IMG/VR virus record: IMGVR_UViG_3300035190_000147
Coordinates: 1-64,000 of that record
Reading direction: 5' to 3' (one strand)
DNA length: 64,000 nt
Origin: a virus
This document shows, piece by piece, positions 25,436-34,246 of this stretch (the stretch's first letter is position 1; each line of letters opens with the position of its first letter). Under the pieces are notes generated by a model. That model worked only from the letters and a program-made list of their open reading frames with translations. It searched no databases and was not told the origin of the DNA. Both the position numbers and the translations under genes were made by a program.

Positions 25436-26236
25436 TTACTCAAAAATAGATACCATAACCCAGGCTGCATCCATCACGCCGCCTTGGTCATGACAGGTAA
25501 ATATCGCTTGAGCAGTGGTAGTAGGATCAGTTAAATAATTTGATATCTCATTTGGCATAAGGGCAGCTTGTCCTCGCCCGGGAATTGCCGAACAACAGCC
25601 CACGCAGGTATAGGTAGTAGAAGACATTGCTGTAATGAAGTTTACTACATACCTACCAGTACCGTTATCAGTGATAGAACTGACATTTTGACTTGCTCTT
25701 ATTGCCACTGTACCTTGTCCGTTAAAGTTAACAAACGCTCTAGCTGAATACGACGGCGCACTACCCGAAGCGGATGTTAGTTTTGTGGCTGTTGTAGCTG
25801 AACCAGCAGTAGATGCTGATCCCGCGCTAGTAGCATAGTCAGCAGTCGATGCTGATCCAGCAGTAGATGCTGATCCAGCACTAGAAGCGTAACTTGCTGA
25901 TCCTGCGCTAGACGCATAACTAGCCGAGCCGTCAATATTTACACCCGATAGTGTTTGTCCGGCTGATGTACGATTTAATGCTATCGATGTTGTTCCAACA
26001 TATAGCACATCTGTTGAGTTTGCTTTGCTGGCTATTGCGCCAGCTTGTACTGCGGCATTGCTTGTAAGAGTTGCTATGGCACTAGTAATTGGAGTTGTTA
26101 TGCTAACACCATTTGCGTAGTTGTAGTTTGTACTGGAGATATTACCCGAGACTGTTAGATTACCTAAGGTACCTACGGTGGTAATATTGCCTTGTGTGTT
26201 ATGTAATACGTCTGGTGTTACCTGTGTTAATGCCAT
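25436..26236 (-). CDS. Tail fibre protein with Ala/Gly/Ser shaft and C-terminal head domain
   Basis: A 266-residue fibre. N-terminal residues 1-70 contain ITTVGTLGNLTVSGNISSTN and NYNYANGVSI, matching segments of the 1406-residue fibre. Residues about 98-155 are a low-complexity shaft (SASYASSAG, SASTAGSASTAD). The C-terminal 110 residues (YSARAFVNFNGQGTVAIRAS, ITDNGTGRYVVNFITAMSS) form the beta-rich terminal domain seen on many phage tail fibres, a likely receptor-binding part. It has its own late octamer and is followed by two coupled accessory genes. Confidence 0.8.
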   Translation of the reverse strand: MALTQVTPDVLHNTQGNITTVGTLGNLTVSGNISSTNYNYANGVSITTPITSAIATLTSNAAVQAGAIASKANSTDVLYVGTTSIALNRTSAGQTLSGVNIDGSASYASSAGSASYASSAGSASTAGSASTADYATSAGSASTAGSATTATKLTSASGSAPSYSARAFVNFNGQGTVAIRASQNVSSITDNGTGRYVVNFITAMSSTTYTCVGCCSAIPGRGQAALMPNEISNYLTDPTTTAQAIFTCHDQGGVMDAAWVMVSIFE

Positions 26237-26255
26237 ATTAATTCTCTGTTATAGT

Positions 26256-26263
26256 GTATTTAA
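26256..26263 (-). promoter_or_regulatory. Late-type promoter of the 266 aa fibre gene
   Basis: Minus-strand TTAAATAC overlaps the stop codon of the upstream adhesin gene and lies 19 bases before the fibre ATG. Confidence 0.6.
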
Positions 26264-27159
26264 CTTATTACCCCAGTAACTGTTCCGTTTACTATGAAGG
26301 TTGCTGTGCGCCCATTTAGCGTAATAGCTTTACCTACTGCGCCACCAGTACCGGCTGCTCCACCTGCCCCACCTGTTACTGAGATACTGTTGGCTCCTCG
26401 ACCTCCGGCAGTTCCATTATTACCTGCTAGCCCGGCTACTCCTACTCCGCCAACTGCTCCGGGTGCTCCAGCTAAACCAACTGGATCTCGGTTTATAACA
26501 TTAATACTGTTACCACCCGTACCACCACGACCACCATTACCTGTAGGCACCGCACCGGCCACGCCGGAATAATTTCCAGTATCTGTATTGCCAGCGCCGC
26601 CACCCCCGCCACCACCACCACCGCCGCCGCCGCCGCCGGCAATAATAGTAGCTCCGGTGTTATCTATCGAAACTGAATAATTCAGGGTTATTGCTGTACC
26701 ACCAGCACCACCGTTGCCGCCGGTACCACCGGGTTTACCGGTAACGGCCGAGTTCGCTGGTAATCCGCCAGCTCCAGCAGTACCACCTGTACCAGCTGTT
26801 CCAACAATTGTGCCTCTATTGTTAATGCGGACAGTGTCACCAGAAGCAAATGCAGCAATAGTTAATCCAGTTAGTGTTACTCCGGAAGAAATCGCCAATG
26901 TAATATCAGTTAAACCTGCAGAATAACCAGAAACTGCGGCTGTATTAAGGGTGTAATTTGCTGTATTTGACGCTATAGTAATTGTTCTTGCTACACGATT
27001 TGCTTTACCATAGCCAACGTTCATAGCTATAGCACCACTAGCCACTCCAAACAATGTACGCACAGCTGAGTCATTTAATGATATCTGTGCTGTGGCGGTT
27101 AAGCCAAGTTCTACGTTGATTGCGTTAAATGATATCGCACCGCTTGCTGGTAAGGCCAT
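26260..27159 (-). CDS. Glycine-rich fibre-tip adhesin
   Basis: A 299-residue protein. The first 55 residues (ALPASGAISFNAINVELG, ISLNDSAVRTLFG, VGYGKA) are a known-type phage fibre N-terminal module. From residue about 118 to 290 the chain is dominated by glycine, with GGTGGNGGAGG-type stretches and one run of 14 Gly. This resembles the polyglycine-II sandwich of T-even gp38-type adhesins that bind receptors at the fibre tip. Exposed loops between Gly blocks (NYSVSIDNTGATI, NTDTGNYSGVAGAV, NVINRDPVGLAG) would be the recognition surface. AAAGGGC precedes the ATG; the gene follows the S74 fibre gene by one base. Confidence 0.78.
   Translation of the reverse strand: MALPASGAISFNAINVELGLTATAQISLNDSAVRTLFGVASGAIAMNVGYGKANRVARTITIASNTANYTLNTAAVSGYSAGLTDITLAISSGVTLTGLTIAAFASGDTVRINNRGTIVGTAGTGGTAGAGGLPANSAVTGKPGGTGGNGGAGGTAITLNYSVSIDNTGATIIAGGGGGGGGGGGGGGAGNTDTGNYSGVAGAVPTGNGGRGGTGGNSINVINRDPVGLAGAPGAVGGVGVAGLAGNNGTAGGRGANSISVTGGAGGAAGTGGAVGKAITLNGRTATFIVNGTVTGVIS
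26596..26637 (-). repeat. Poly-glycine triplet tract
   Basis: Fourteen consecutive Gly codons: five GGC, four GGT, then GGC, GGG, GGT, GGC, GGC. A GC-rich triplet run in an AT-rich genome, prone to slippage in whole codons. Confidence 0.95.
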
Positions 27160-27160
27160 G

Positions 27161-30100
27161 TTACTTGCCCTTTATTTGTTGCTCTAGCAATTGGACCTGT
27201 TGTTGTAGTTCTTTAATAGCCGCAAACGCTAGGGCGCACATTTTTTCATAGTCAACTGCTAGATAGCCATCATCACGGGTGCGCACTGCTTCAGGTAATA
27301 CCTGCGCAACATCTTGTGCTATAACACCAAAGTCTGCTTTACGCATAAAATAGTCATCTAGGCCACCGTGATCGGCAATGTATTCATCAGTCCAATCAAA
27401 TAGTTTACCACCAATGGCAGTAACTTTATCTAGTGCGTCGGGTATGTCACGCACATTTTCTTTTAAGCGTGAGTCTGAACTGTAGTAAGCAGTAATGTTG
27501 TTTGTAGCACGTATTTCACCAGTGGTTCCACTTGCGGCTGTACCTACTCCTAAACTGCCGAACTGTACACTAGACGATGTAGCTACTGCTTGTCCAATAC
27601 TAAACGTAACTGCTCCTGTGCCTGCACTTACACTAACTCCTGTGCCAGCCACTGCACTGGTCACTGCTGTTGATAAGTATCCACTTGGATTAGTTGCATT
27701 ATATGGTGTAAATCCTAGTGCAGTAGTAACTTGACTAGAAGTAATTGCTCCAGCTAAATTTGTAGCACTCACATTGCCGGCTGTGATATTACCTGTAAAG
27801 GTTGCTGTTCTACCAACGTAGGTATTAGCATAGAATGTACTCCACCAAGCTGATGTGCTACCTAAGTTTACGCTTACGTTGGCATTAGGTACAGGAGCAC
27901 CACTTACTGTTAAACCAGTTAATGTGCCAACACTGGTAATGTTAGTCTGTGCTGCAGTTGTTAGTGTTCCAGTTAAATTAGTAGCACTTAGGTTACCTGC
28001 ACTTACATTACCTGTAAATGTTCCACCAACTGATGTTAGGTTACCGATACGTAAGTTACTGTAGTTAGCATTAGTAAAGTCAACTGTTGTAGTAGGTTCT
28101 CCTACTACATTAGCAAATAGTTTCCAAACGCCATCTGTAGCATCACGAACAAATCCAGTATGTTGATAACTAGGATTAGTAAACGAACTAATAAACCCAA
28201 TATCTAATACATCACCGGTGTTATCATCGGCTAGGTAAATCATAGCATCGTTGAATGTAACGTTGTTACTGTCAAAATATGTTACATTACCTGCAACCTG
28301 TAAGTTTCCGCCAATGTATAAGTTACCGCCTATGCCTACACCACCAGTTACTACTAGTGCGCCCGTTGAACTTGAACTACTACGCAACGTGCTAGTTATA
28401 GATACATTGCCAGTAGTAGTTACATTGCCCGTAAATGATGCTCCTGTAAGTGCAGCTTTTTCAGTATCTAATTCTGCTAAGGCATCTTGTACATTAGTAG
28501 CCGATATTCCGCCAACATTACTAAACACTACATCACTGGCATATGATGTAAAGTCAGTATAGGCATCGACTTCAGCCAATAATACTGTACCAGAACTTAC
28601 CCCAGTCGATAATGTAACAGCCGAGCTGTTAGTTTCTGTATAAGCACTGTCAAACTGTCTAACACCGTTGATATATATGCGTAATTGTCCTGCCCCGGGT
28701 GTATAGGTGCCTAATCCTGTAAATACTGTTTGTCCTGCTGTAGCTGTTTTATAAGTACGGCTAGTACTAATTGTAGTACCTACCGTGCTACTAGCACCTG
28801 ATTCAGCAGCCCAATAATAACTACCCGGTCCAGATGTTTTTAATACATATCCACTGGTTTCACCGCTTGGAAATAGATTGTTTAACGCTTCACTTGAGCT
28901 CGTTGCTCCTGTACCGCCCGACGTTATTGCTAATGCCGCCGTCAGCGTTATGTTTGGTGCAACTACAGCACCTGTGAATGTTGCTCCTGCCAATTGCGCA
29001 TAGGTACTTTGTATAGTTGCTAGTGTACCGGCCTGTGCTGCGGCATTTGATGTTAATGTTGATACTTGACCATCAACATATCCTTTCATTGCGGTATTAG
29101 CTGTCGACAGTTGTCCGTCAACATAGCCTTTCATAGCAGTATTAGCTGTGGTGATGGCTGTTGTTGCGCTGGCGATAGCACCTGACTGAACTGCGGCGTT
29201 GCTGTACACCGCATCTAATATACTCACACCGTTAGCATAGTTAAAGTTGTTTGCTGATATGTTTCCGTTAACTTCAACAGTGCGTGTAATAGATACTGCG
29301 TTAGCACCAATTGTAGCAATATTTGATCCATCAACCGCAATAACAATATTACCAGCACTAGTACCGCTGTCTATAATTTGTATGCTAGAATCATCTGCTT
29401 GAATAACAGTAGTATCAATCCCACTTAATTGTGTTTGTAAATAATTTAGTGTAACAACATCCTGTGCCAATGTCGGGTCAGCTGATTGTAGCACTGTTAA
29501 GTTACCGTTGACTGTAGATGTTAATACTCCATTATTATTTGTAATTGCCATCCCACCGAGATAGATAGAATTACCACTTAAGTACAAATCCTTCCACCAA
29601 TGAGTTGGGCTACCTAGATCGTAGGTAACATTAGCTACTGGAACTAAATTTCCTGTTATTTCAACATCAGTAGCAGTAGCTTGTACTTTAGTATTACCGT
29701 ATTGTAGAGCAGTAACAGTTACACCTGCTGCAAAGTGGCGAACTTCAATTACGTCTGTGTCGTGCGGTACTTCAGTAAATGTTATTTGGTTATCGTCGTG
29801 GACGTTATATGCGGTTACTGGTTGTTGTACTGTACCGTTAATGCTAACGAATACGCCGTAAGTGGTTGTATTTGAACTTAGGACAAATGTGTTAGCACTA
29901 CCGTCTGGATTTATAGTTTCGCTGGTTACTGTTGAAAATCCAGGTACAGCCCAATCAGTTCCGTCCCAGTATTCGATACTACCTGCTTCTGTATTAAAGC
30001 GTGTATAACCTATTTCAGGATACCCTGGGCGGCTAGCAGTATCACCTGCTGGAATACCGATAGCGTCGGAACCTATAATCTGTACTACGCCTGTTCCTTG

Positions 30101-31381
30101 TGCATCAAGTACAATGTTTCCGTTAGAGGCAGTAAACGTCATGCCCGTTCCTGACGATATAGTTGTATTAGACACTGTTAAGTTACCGATGGTGCTAGAG
30201 ATAGCCAAGTTAGCTGCGTAGGTTACCCGTCCTTTGTCGTCAACAACAATTTGCGGAATAGTGCCACTGCTACCGTAGGTGCCTGCTGTCACACCAGTGG
30301 TCGTTAACCCAACATAAACATTACTGTTTGCGCCATACCCAACAACATCGCCGTTAACAATAATGTTGCTGTTACTAGTTAATATTTCAGCACCTAATAC
30401 ATCTATACTTGACGCAGAAATTTGATTTGCGATAATAATATTAGATGTTATTGAATTAGTAACTGCTATACTGTTAACATTACTACCAATATTTAAATCT
30501 CCGCTGAGTGGCGTGATTGTGGTACCAACTACACTTAGATTTCCAACTTGCTCAAGAGTTAAATTATTAGCCGAAGTTATTCTACCGGCAGAGTCAACTG
30601 CTAATTGAGCTATATTTGTGTTTGACCCGTAGGTTCCTGCCAATACGCCAGTACTGCTCAGTGCTACATAAACATTAGTATATGTGCCTGTCCCGACTGC
30701 GTCGCCGTTAACTGAAATGATTGAATTAGCTGTTAAAACTCGATAGTTTGCTTCGTACAATTCGTCAGCATTAATAACACCGCCGTTAGTATTACCTGTG
30801 ATAGAAATATTTCCACCAATGGTGATACTATCAACATTAATATTACCAAGGTTGCTGATATAGGGTTGATTTGAAGTTAATACTGTTCCATTGATATTTA
30901 AGGCAGTGATCGTATTAGCATACAAAGTATTCCACCATAAACTAGTATTGCCTATCGAACCAGAGGCATTTGATGCCGGCAATAGTTGACCCGATACTAT
31001 TACATTGCCGCTTACATCCAATGATATCAATGAACCTAAGCTAGTTATGTTTGGTTGTGCGTTGGTTAACAGAACACCTGATAAAGTTGTTGACACAAAG
31101 CTGCCAGCAACTATACTGTTTGCGTATACAGTATTCCACCAATTGGCGGGACTGCCTATGTTGTGTAATAGATTGCCGGATGTTAGTAAGTCACCACTGG
31201 TAATTAATATATTACCAGCAACTTCTAATTCTTGTGATGGGGACTCTGTGTTAACGCCTAAACGGAAATTGGCAAAGTCCATGTAGACTAGGGCATTACC
31301 AGTCGTGGTAAACTGTAGATCTATGCCTTGTCTATCTAGATCGGGTAATAGTGAATATCCCGGAACACGACTAATTGCCAT
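27161..31381 (-). CDS. Large tail fibre with C-terminal S74 chaperone domain
   Basis: A 1406-residue trimeric-type fibre. Four units of the form GSPxxWWNTVYAN recur (near residues 76, 142, 590 and 1180), separated by glycine/asparagine-rich beta repeats. The last 105 residues are an intramolecular chaperone of the S74 (endosialidase) family: SSDSRLKENVRDI, FGVIAQDVAQVLPEAV, GYLAVDYEKMCALAFAAI and a terminal coiled coil of glutamines. In that family the chaperone cleaves itself off at the serine of the SDxRLK motif after the trimer folds. Its ribosome binding site lies in a hairpin with a late octamer in the loop. Confidence 0.88.
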   Translation of the reverse strand: MAISRVPGYSLLPDLDRQGIDLQFTTTGNALVYMDFANFRLGVNTESPSQELEVAGNILITSGDLLTSGNLLHNIGSPANWWNTVYANSIVAGSFVSTTLSGVLLTNAQPNITSLGSLISLDVSGNVIVSGQLLPASNASGSIGNTSLWWNTLYANTITALNINGTVLTSNQPYISNLGNINVDSITIGGNISITGNTNGGVINADELYEANYRVLTANSIISVNGDAVGTGTYTNVYVALSSTGVLAGTYGSNTNIAQLAVDSAGRITSANNLTLEQVGNLSVVGTTITPLSGDLNIGSNVNSIAVTNSITSNIIIANQISASSIDVLGAEILTSNSNIIVNGDVVGYGANSNVYVGLTTTGVTAGTYGSSGTIPQIVVDDKGRVTYAANLAISSTIGNLTVSNTTISSGTGMTFTASNGNIVLDAQGTGVVQIIGSDAIGIPAGDTASRPGYPEIGYTRFNTEAGSIEYWDGTDWAVPGFSTVTSETINPDGSANTFVLSSNTTTYGVFVSINGTVQQPVTAYNVHDDNQITFTEVPHDTDVIEVRHFAAGVTVTALQYGNTKVQATATDVEITGNLVPVANVTYDLGSPTHWWKDLYLSGNSIYLGGMAITNNNGVLTSTVNGNLTVLQSADPTLAQDVVTLNYLQTQLSGIDTTVIQADDSSIQIIDSGTSAGNIVIAVDGSNIATIGANAVSITRTVEVNGNISANNFNYANGVSILDAVYSNAAVQSGAIASATTAITTANTAMKGYVDGQLSTANTAMKGYVDGQVSTLTSNAAAQAGTLATIQSTYAQLAGATFTGAVVAPNITLTAALAITSGGTGATSSSEALNNLFPSGETSGYVLKTSGPGSYYWAAESGASSTVGTTISTSRTYKTATAGQTVFTGLGTYTPGAGQLRIYINGVRQFDSAYTETNSSAVTLSTGVSSGTVLLAEVDAYTDFTSYASDVVFSNVGGISATNVQDALAELDTEKAALTGASFTGNVTTTGNVSITSTLRSSSSSTGALVVTGGVGIGGNLYIGGNLQVAGNVTYFDSNNVTFNDAMIYLADDNTGDVLDIGFISSFTNPSYQHTGFVRDATDGVWKLFANVVGEPTTTVDFTNANYSNLRIGNLTSVGGTFTGNVSAGNLSATNLTGTLTTAAQTNITSVGTLTGLTVSGAPVPNANVSVNLGSTSAWWSTFYANTYVGRTATFTGNITAGNVSATNLAGAITSSQVTTALGFTPYNATNPSGYLSTAVTSAVAGTGVSVSAGTGAVTFSIGQAVATSSSVQFGSLGVGTAASGTTGEIRATNNITAYYSSDSRLKENVRDIPDALDKVTAIGGKLFDWTDEYIADHGGLDDYFMRKADFGVIAQDVAQVLPEAVRTRDDGYLAVDYEKMCALAFAAIKELQQQVQLLEQQIKGK

Positions 31382-31387
31382 TTATTG

Positions 31388-31414
31388 GTCCTCTTTTAAT
31401 ATTTATCTGAGGAC
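31388..31414 (-). promoter_or_regulatory. Hairpin with late octamer in loop and SD in 3' arm (S74 fibre gene)
   Basis: Minus strand: arms GTCCTC and GAGGAC (6 bp) enclose a 15-base loop that contains ATAAATA (31406-31400). The 3' arm is the ribosome binding site of the fibre gene. Confidence 0.6.
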
Positions 31415-31845
31415 TAATTGACTATCGTATTACCATAATTATGAACGATTGTTATAGCTGCCCCTGGACTAGGTGCACTTGAAAATTTAATAGCAGTGTT
31501 ACCTAAAAACTCATAGTTAGTAGACGGTATCTGATATACTGTACCTACATGAACTAATACCTCTGCTTCGCGGCCGGCAGCGTAGCTAACTGTCATTGAA
31601 TTGATAACCGTGTTAGCGCCATCACCTATAGCACTGTTATCCACAAATATATTAGATACACCTTCGCGTGCCACTGCTTGCCACGTTGATCCGTTTGGTG
31701 TGTATTCTAATTTACTTGTACTAGAATTCCATCGAACTTGGCCAGCTACCGCATGATCAGGAGTAATTGTTGACGAACCTTTGTTAGGTAACCCTATCGC
31801 ATAACTGCCAGTTTTAATAACTGTGTTCTTTAGCATGTGTCCCAT
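31414..31845 (-). CDS. Small fibre-related beta protein
   Basis: A 143-residue protein. Residues 35-60 (AGQVRWNSSTSKLEYTPNG, STWQAV) are a display unit of the type seen in the two large fibres. Residues about 70-143 (NTVINSMTVSYAAGREAEVL, VHVGTVYQIPSTNYEF) are a copy of the VSINGxVQxP domain of the 1845 and 1406 residue fibres. It therefore looks like a free-standing version of fibre parts, perhaps a cap or connector. GTGGGA lies before the ATG, two bases after the preceding stop. An internal ATG at 31836 is possible. Confidence 0.68.
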   Translation of the reverse strand: MGHMLKNTVIKTGSYAIGLPNKGSSTITPDHAVAGQVRWNSSTSKLEYTPNGSTWQAVAREGVSNIFVDNSAIGDGANTVINSMTVSYAAGREAEVLVHVGTVYQIPSTNYEFLGNTAIKFSSAPSPGAAITIVHNYGNTIVN

Positions 31846-31846
31846 A

Positions 31847-32158
31847 TTAGATTCCCACGTAGCTTACTGTAGCAGTAACTGATGTTCCAGAATCGATATT
31901 AGCTTTAATTTGGTCATCGTGACCTAATACTAATTTTTCCATGTCTACTACAAATGTGTCACCGCTGGCAATTTGTACATTGTTATATACTATCACCGTA
32001 GCATTAGCTGCTAGCCCCGGTGCTGGAATAACCCATAGCGAAAGATTTCTAGCTGTCGCGTCAGTATTACAAAAGTACATTGTTGATACTACTGTATTAC
32101 CTGAACTAGCATAGATATTTGCTGGGGATGTTGATAATGTTGTATTTCTTACTGACAT
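31847..32158 (-). CDS. Small beta-sandwich-like virion protein
   Basis: A 103-residue protein of alternating short strands: RNTTLSTSPANIYASSGNTV, STMYFCNTDATARNLSLWV, and a C-terminal VTATVSYVGI. It looks like a compact surface beta-sandwich and resembles small structural proteins near fibre genes in aquatic T4-like phages; function unknown. It is packed tightly between two other fibre-region genes, with AGGAAT before the ATG. Confidence 0.65.
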   Translation of the reverse strand: MSVRNTTLSTSPANIYASSGNTVVSTMYFCNTDATARNLSLWVIPAPGLAANATVIVYNNVQIASGDTFVVDMEKLVLGHDDQIKANIDSGTSVTATVSYVGI

Positions 32159-32167
32159 GGTTTATTC

Positions 32168-32716
32168 CTATAAAATTAAACTGAGACCAAATGCCCTAGT
32201 TTTTGTAATTAATTCCTGGTTCGCTACTACTTCGTTCACTACATATAATCCACTTTGGCCACCGCTGACTGAACCGCTATATAGATTAACTTTACCTGTA
32301 ACACCTGTTGGTAGGTAAGTAGGAGCATTAAATTGAATATTAAAACTATTTGTTTCTAAGTTGCCGCCTAGTTGCGGACTAGTATCTTGTACTACCTCTG
32401 AAATTCCGCCACCAGTTAAGGCACTGTAGCCCACGTCGATGTTGCTAGAAATTTCCCAAGAGTCCGATGTTTCATTCCATCGAATGGCTGCGTTGCCGAG
32501 TGTACCTCTATCTATATAAAGATGAGCGTCGACCGGGCTAGCGCCACCAACCCCTGCTGCTGTTTCACCAGCATTAAGGGTGATGTCTCTATCCTCTACA
32601 TTTGTATTAGTTACTGTGGTTGTATCGTATACACCTTTAACGTGTAAATTACCAGTAAGATATACGTCGGTAGTATCGATTGTATATGATGAATTAAGTT
32701 TTTTAACTGTTGCCAT
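32168..32716 (-). CDS. Fibre-related protein with shaft module
   Basis: A 182-residue protein. VYLTGNLHVKGVYDTTTV and the later AAIRWNETSDSWEISSN repeat the module that opens the 1845-residue fibre (ITGNLTVQG then ALIWNEDTNQFEL). The C-terminal 80 residues (DTSPQLGGNLETNSFNIQF) are the common phage fibre phrase PQLGGNL. It is likely a short fibre segment or adaptor. It starts a new late transcript after a terminator, with CTGGAT before the ATG. Confidence 0.7.
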   Translation of the reverse strand: MATVKKLNSSYTIDTTDVYLTGNLHVKGVYDTTTVTNTNVEDRDITLNAGETAAGVGGASPVDAHLYIDRGTLGNAAIRWNETSDSWEISSNIDVGYSALTGGGISEVVQDTSPQLGGNLETNSFNIQFNAPTYLPTGVTGKVNLYSGSVSGGQSGLYVVNEVVANQELITKTRAFGLSLIL

Positions 32717-32736
32717 TCTAATTTATCCAGTTTTTA

Positions 32737-32744
32737 TTATTTAT
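32737..32744 (-). promoter_or_regulatory. Late-type promoter of the small fibre gene set
   Basis: Minus-strand ATAAATAA, preceded by GC, lies between the terminator at 32769-32800 and the 182-residue gene. Confidence 0.65.
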
Positions 32745-32768
32745 GCTATATGTCTGAAGTGTGTATTC

Positions 32769-32800
32769 AAAAAAAATAGCACCCAAAGGTGCTATTTTTA
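32769..32800 (-). terminator. Rho-independent terminator after the 317 aa gene
   Basis: Stem AAATAGCACC / GGTGCTATTT with a 4-base loop, followed on the minus strand by eight T residues. Confidence 0.85.
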
Positions 32801-32812
32801 CTTTGACTAAAA

Positions 32813-33766
32813 TTAGTCGTTTGATGAAATTTTAACTGTTGTGCCTGCTACTGCAGCACCGGTTGAAGTCCATCTAGCATGGCTGTTTGCAGTAAACTGT
32901 ACACCTGCGGTACCACCAATTGCAGCTGGGAATAATAGAGCAGTACGTGATTCTAATTTACCAACTAAGTAAACTCCACCATCACTGTCTGTAGCAAGTA
33001 ATGTCATTTCACCTGCGGCTGTTGGGCCACCTGCAGCAATAACTTGCGCTACTGTTGGACTATTAACACCATTAACCCCTGTTGGAACTAAACGAACTAC
33101 CGCAGTACCGTCAGTATTAGTAACTCTGTAACGACGTGAACTACGTTGTGATACAATGTCTGCTTGTGAGCCGATAGTGCCGTTAGTTGTCCATGCGTTA
33201 GCTTGGATTGTGTTAGCAGTAGTAATTACACTAGCGCGAACTGCTGTTAAACTACCGCTTACACCGTTATCCCAGAATGTAATACCTGCTGCAGATTTAG
33301 CCGCATTGTTTGTGGCACTCATTGTAACAACGCCTGTACCGTATTGTTCAATTGCTACAATTGTTGTACCTGCTGTGAATCCTGTATTAGCAGTCATACC
33401 AACATATAACCCTGCCACGCTTGAAACTGTAACGTTAGCGTTTGCTGGATATGCTGTTGTACCAGTAACTACAACGTTACCTGGTTTAACTAAACTAATA
33501 ACAGGTGCTGTTGTATAGCCTGTGCCTGCTTCAGTGATTGATGTTGTGTCAATACGACCATTGGCTGTACTTATACCAACAGTAATTGTAGCGCGAGTGC
33601 CACCAATTGGACTAACTGCTACTGTAGCCGTTAAACCTTGTGAATAAGCTGAACCACGATTTGTTAATGTAATGCTTGATAGACCTTCACCACCAGCATC
33701 ACTGTAGGTTAGACTGTCATTAACATTATCTGAACCAAAAAACTTTTTCTTAATAGGACGTCCCAT
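32813..33766 (-). CDS. Structural protein, capsid-proximal, unknown role
   Basis: A 317-residue protein beginning MGRPIKKKFFGSDNVND, a start seen in structural proteins of aquatic T4-like phages. The rest is beta-rich: a GSAYSQGLTATVAVSP / GTGYTTAPVISL pair typical of fibre beta-units, then a VTVSSVAGLYVGMTANTGF module also found in the gp7-like protein at the right end. The C-terminus (SRTALLFPAAIGGTAGVQF) is small and hydrophobic. A decoration or fibre-base protein is plausible. It is a one-gene transcript: late octamer upstream, strong terminator downstream, and an 80-base leader with two small hairpins. Confidence 0.72.
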   Translation of the reverse strand: MGRPIKKKFFGSDNVNDSLTYSDAGGEGLSSITLTNRGSAYSQGLTATVAVSPIGGTRATITVGISTANGRIDTTSITEAGTGYTTAPVISLVKPGNVVVTGTTAYPANANVTVSSVAGLYVGMTANTGFTAGTTIVAIEQYGTGVVTMSATNNAAKSAAGITFWDNGVSGSLTAVRASVITTANTIQANAWTTNGTIGSQADIVSQRSSRRYRVTNTDGTAVVRLVPTGVNGVNSPTVAQVIAAGGPTAAGEMTLLATDSDGGVYLVGKLESRTALLFPAAIGGTAGVQFTANSHARWTSTGAAVAGTTVKISSND

Positions 33767-33787
33767 TTGTTTCTCCTTTTATAATTA

Positions 33788-33817
33788 GCGTTCTAACGCC
33801 TACGCGGTGGGGACCGC
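33788..33817 (-). other. Two tandem hairpins in the 317 aa gene leader
   Basis: GCGTT-CT-AACGC (33788-33799) and GCGGT-GGGG-ACCGC (33804-33817) lie in the leader between the late octamer and the AAAAGGAG ribosome binding site. They may stabilise the message. Confidence 0.55.
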
Positions 33818-33844
33818 ATAAACTCTCATTCAAGAGCGAACAAA

Positions 33845-33852
33845 GTATTTAT
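33845..33852 (-). promoter_or_regulatory. Late-type promoter of the 317 aa gene
   Basis: Minus-strand ATAAATAC, 79 bases before the ATG; it lies back to back with the host-type promoter on the plus strand. Confidence 0.6.
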
Positions 33853-33858
33853 CGTATA

Positions 33859-33887
33859 TTGACTTTTACTCTAAAAGATAGTACAAT
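33859..33887 (+). promoter_or_regulatory. Host sigma70-type promoter of the 109 aa gene
   Basis: TTGACT (33859-33864), 17 bp spacer, TACAAT (33882-33887): 5 of 6 in both boxes. It is the clearest host-type promoter on the plus strand. Confidence 0.82.
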
Positions 33888-33911
33888 AGCACTTCGTTAG
33901 TTAAGGAGAGT

Positions 33912-34241
33912 ATGATGACTTGGTATAATGCAAAATACAAAGGAATTAAGCCCGCTTTTAGAGGCGGAGATACAAACTATAACACTATTAATGCTACTAA
34001 GAAATATGTAGAGTATTTTTTAGACATACAAGATATGAACGACTTACTTAGAACTACTAAAAGTTTTGATATTAAGATGGATTTGTTATATTGTTTAGAC
34101 AAAGCAGAAAGCAAGCGTGCGTGGAATTTTAAGCATCCTAACTTTTGTCAAACAGATGCTAACACGTTACTACAAGCTGTAAGAAATGCTAAACGTAAGG
34201 ATGGTTACGATATTACAGAGCGGTTTGAATATTATGCGTAG
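33912..34241 (+). CDS. Autonomous small gene inside the late block, unknown function
   Basis: A 109-residue basic protein (MMTWYNAKYKGIKPAFRGGD ... ERFEYYA) with helical middle, no cysteine pattern or membrane segment and no recognisable family. It stands alone on the plus strand between capsid and fibre genes that run the other way, with a sigma70-type promoter, a strong AAGGAG ribosome binding site and a terminator directly after its stop. This is the layout of a moron-type cassette: expression independent of the phage late programme. An early host-takeover or defence function is possible but nothing in the sequence proves it. Second ATG at 33915 is equally usable. Confidence 0.75.
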   Translation: MMTWYNAKYKGIKPAFRGGDTNYNTINATKKYVEYFLDIQDMNDLLRTTKSFDIKMDLLYCLDKAESKRAWNFKHPNFCQTDANTLLQAVRNAKRKDGYDITERFEYYA

Positions 34242-34246
34242 CCAAC

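Noticed and set aside
26260-31381. Diversity-generating retroelement acting on the adhesin or fibre
   Set aside because: No reverse transcriptase gene and no near-identical template repeat with adenine-biased changes in the window.
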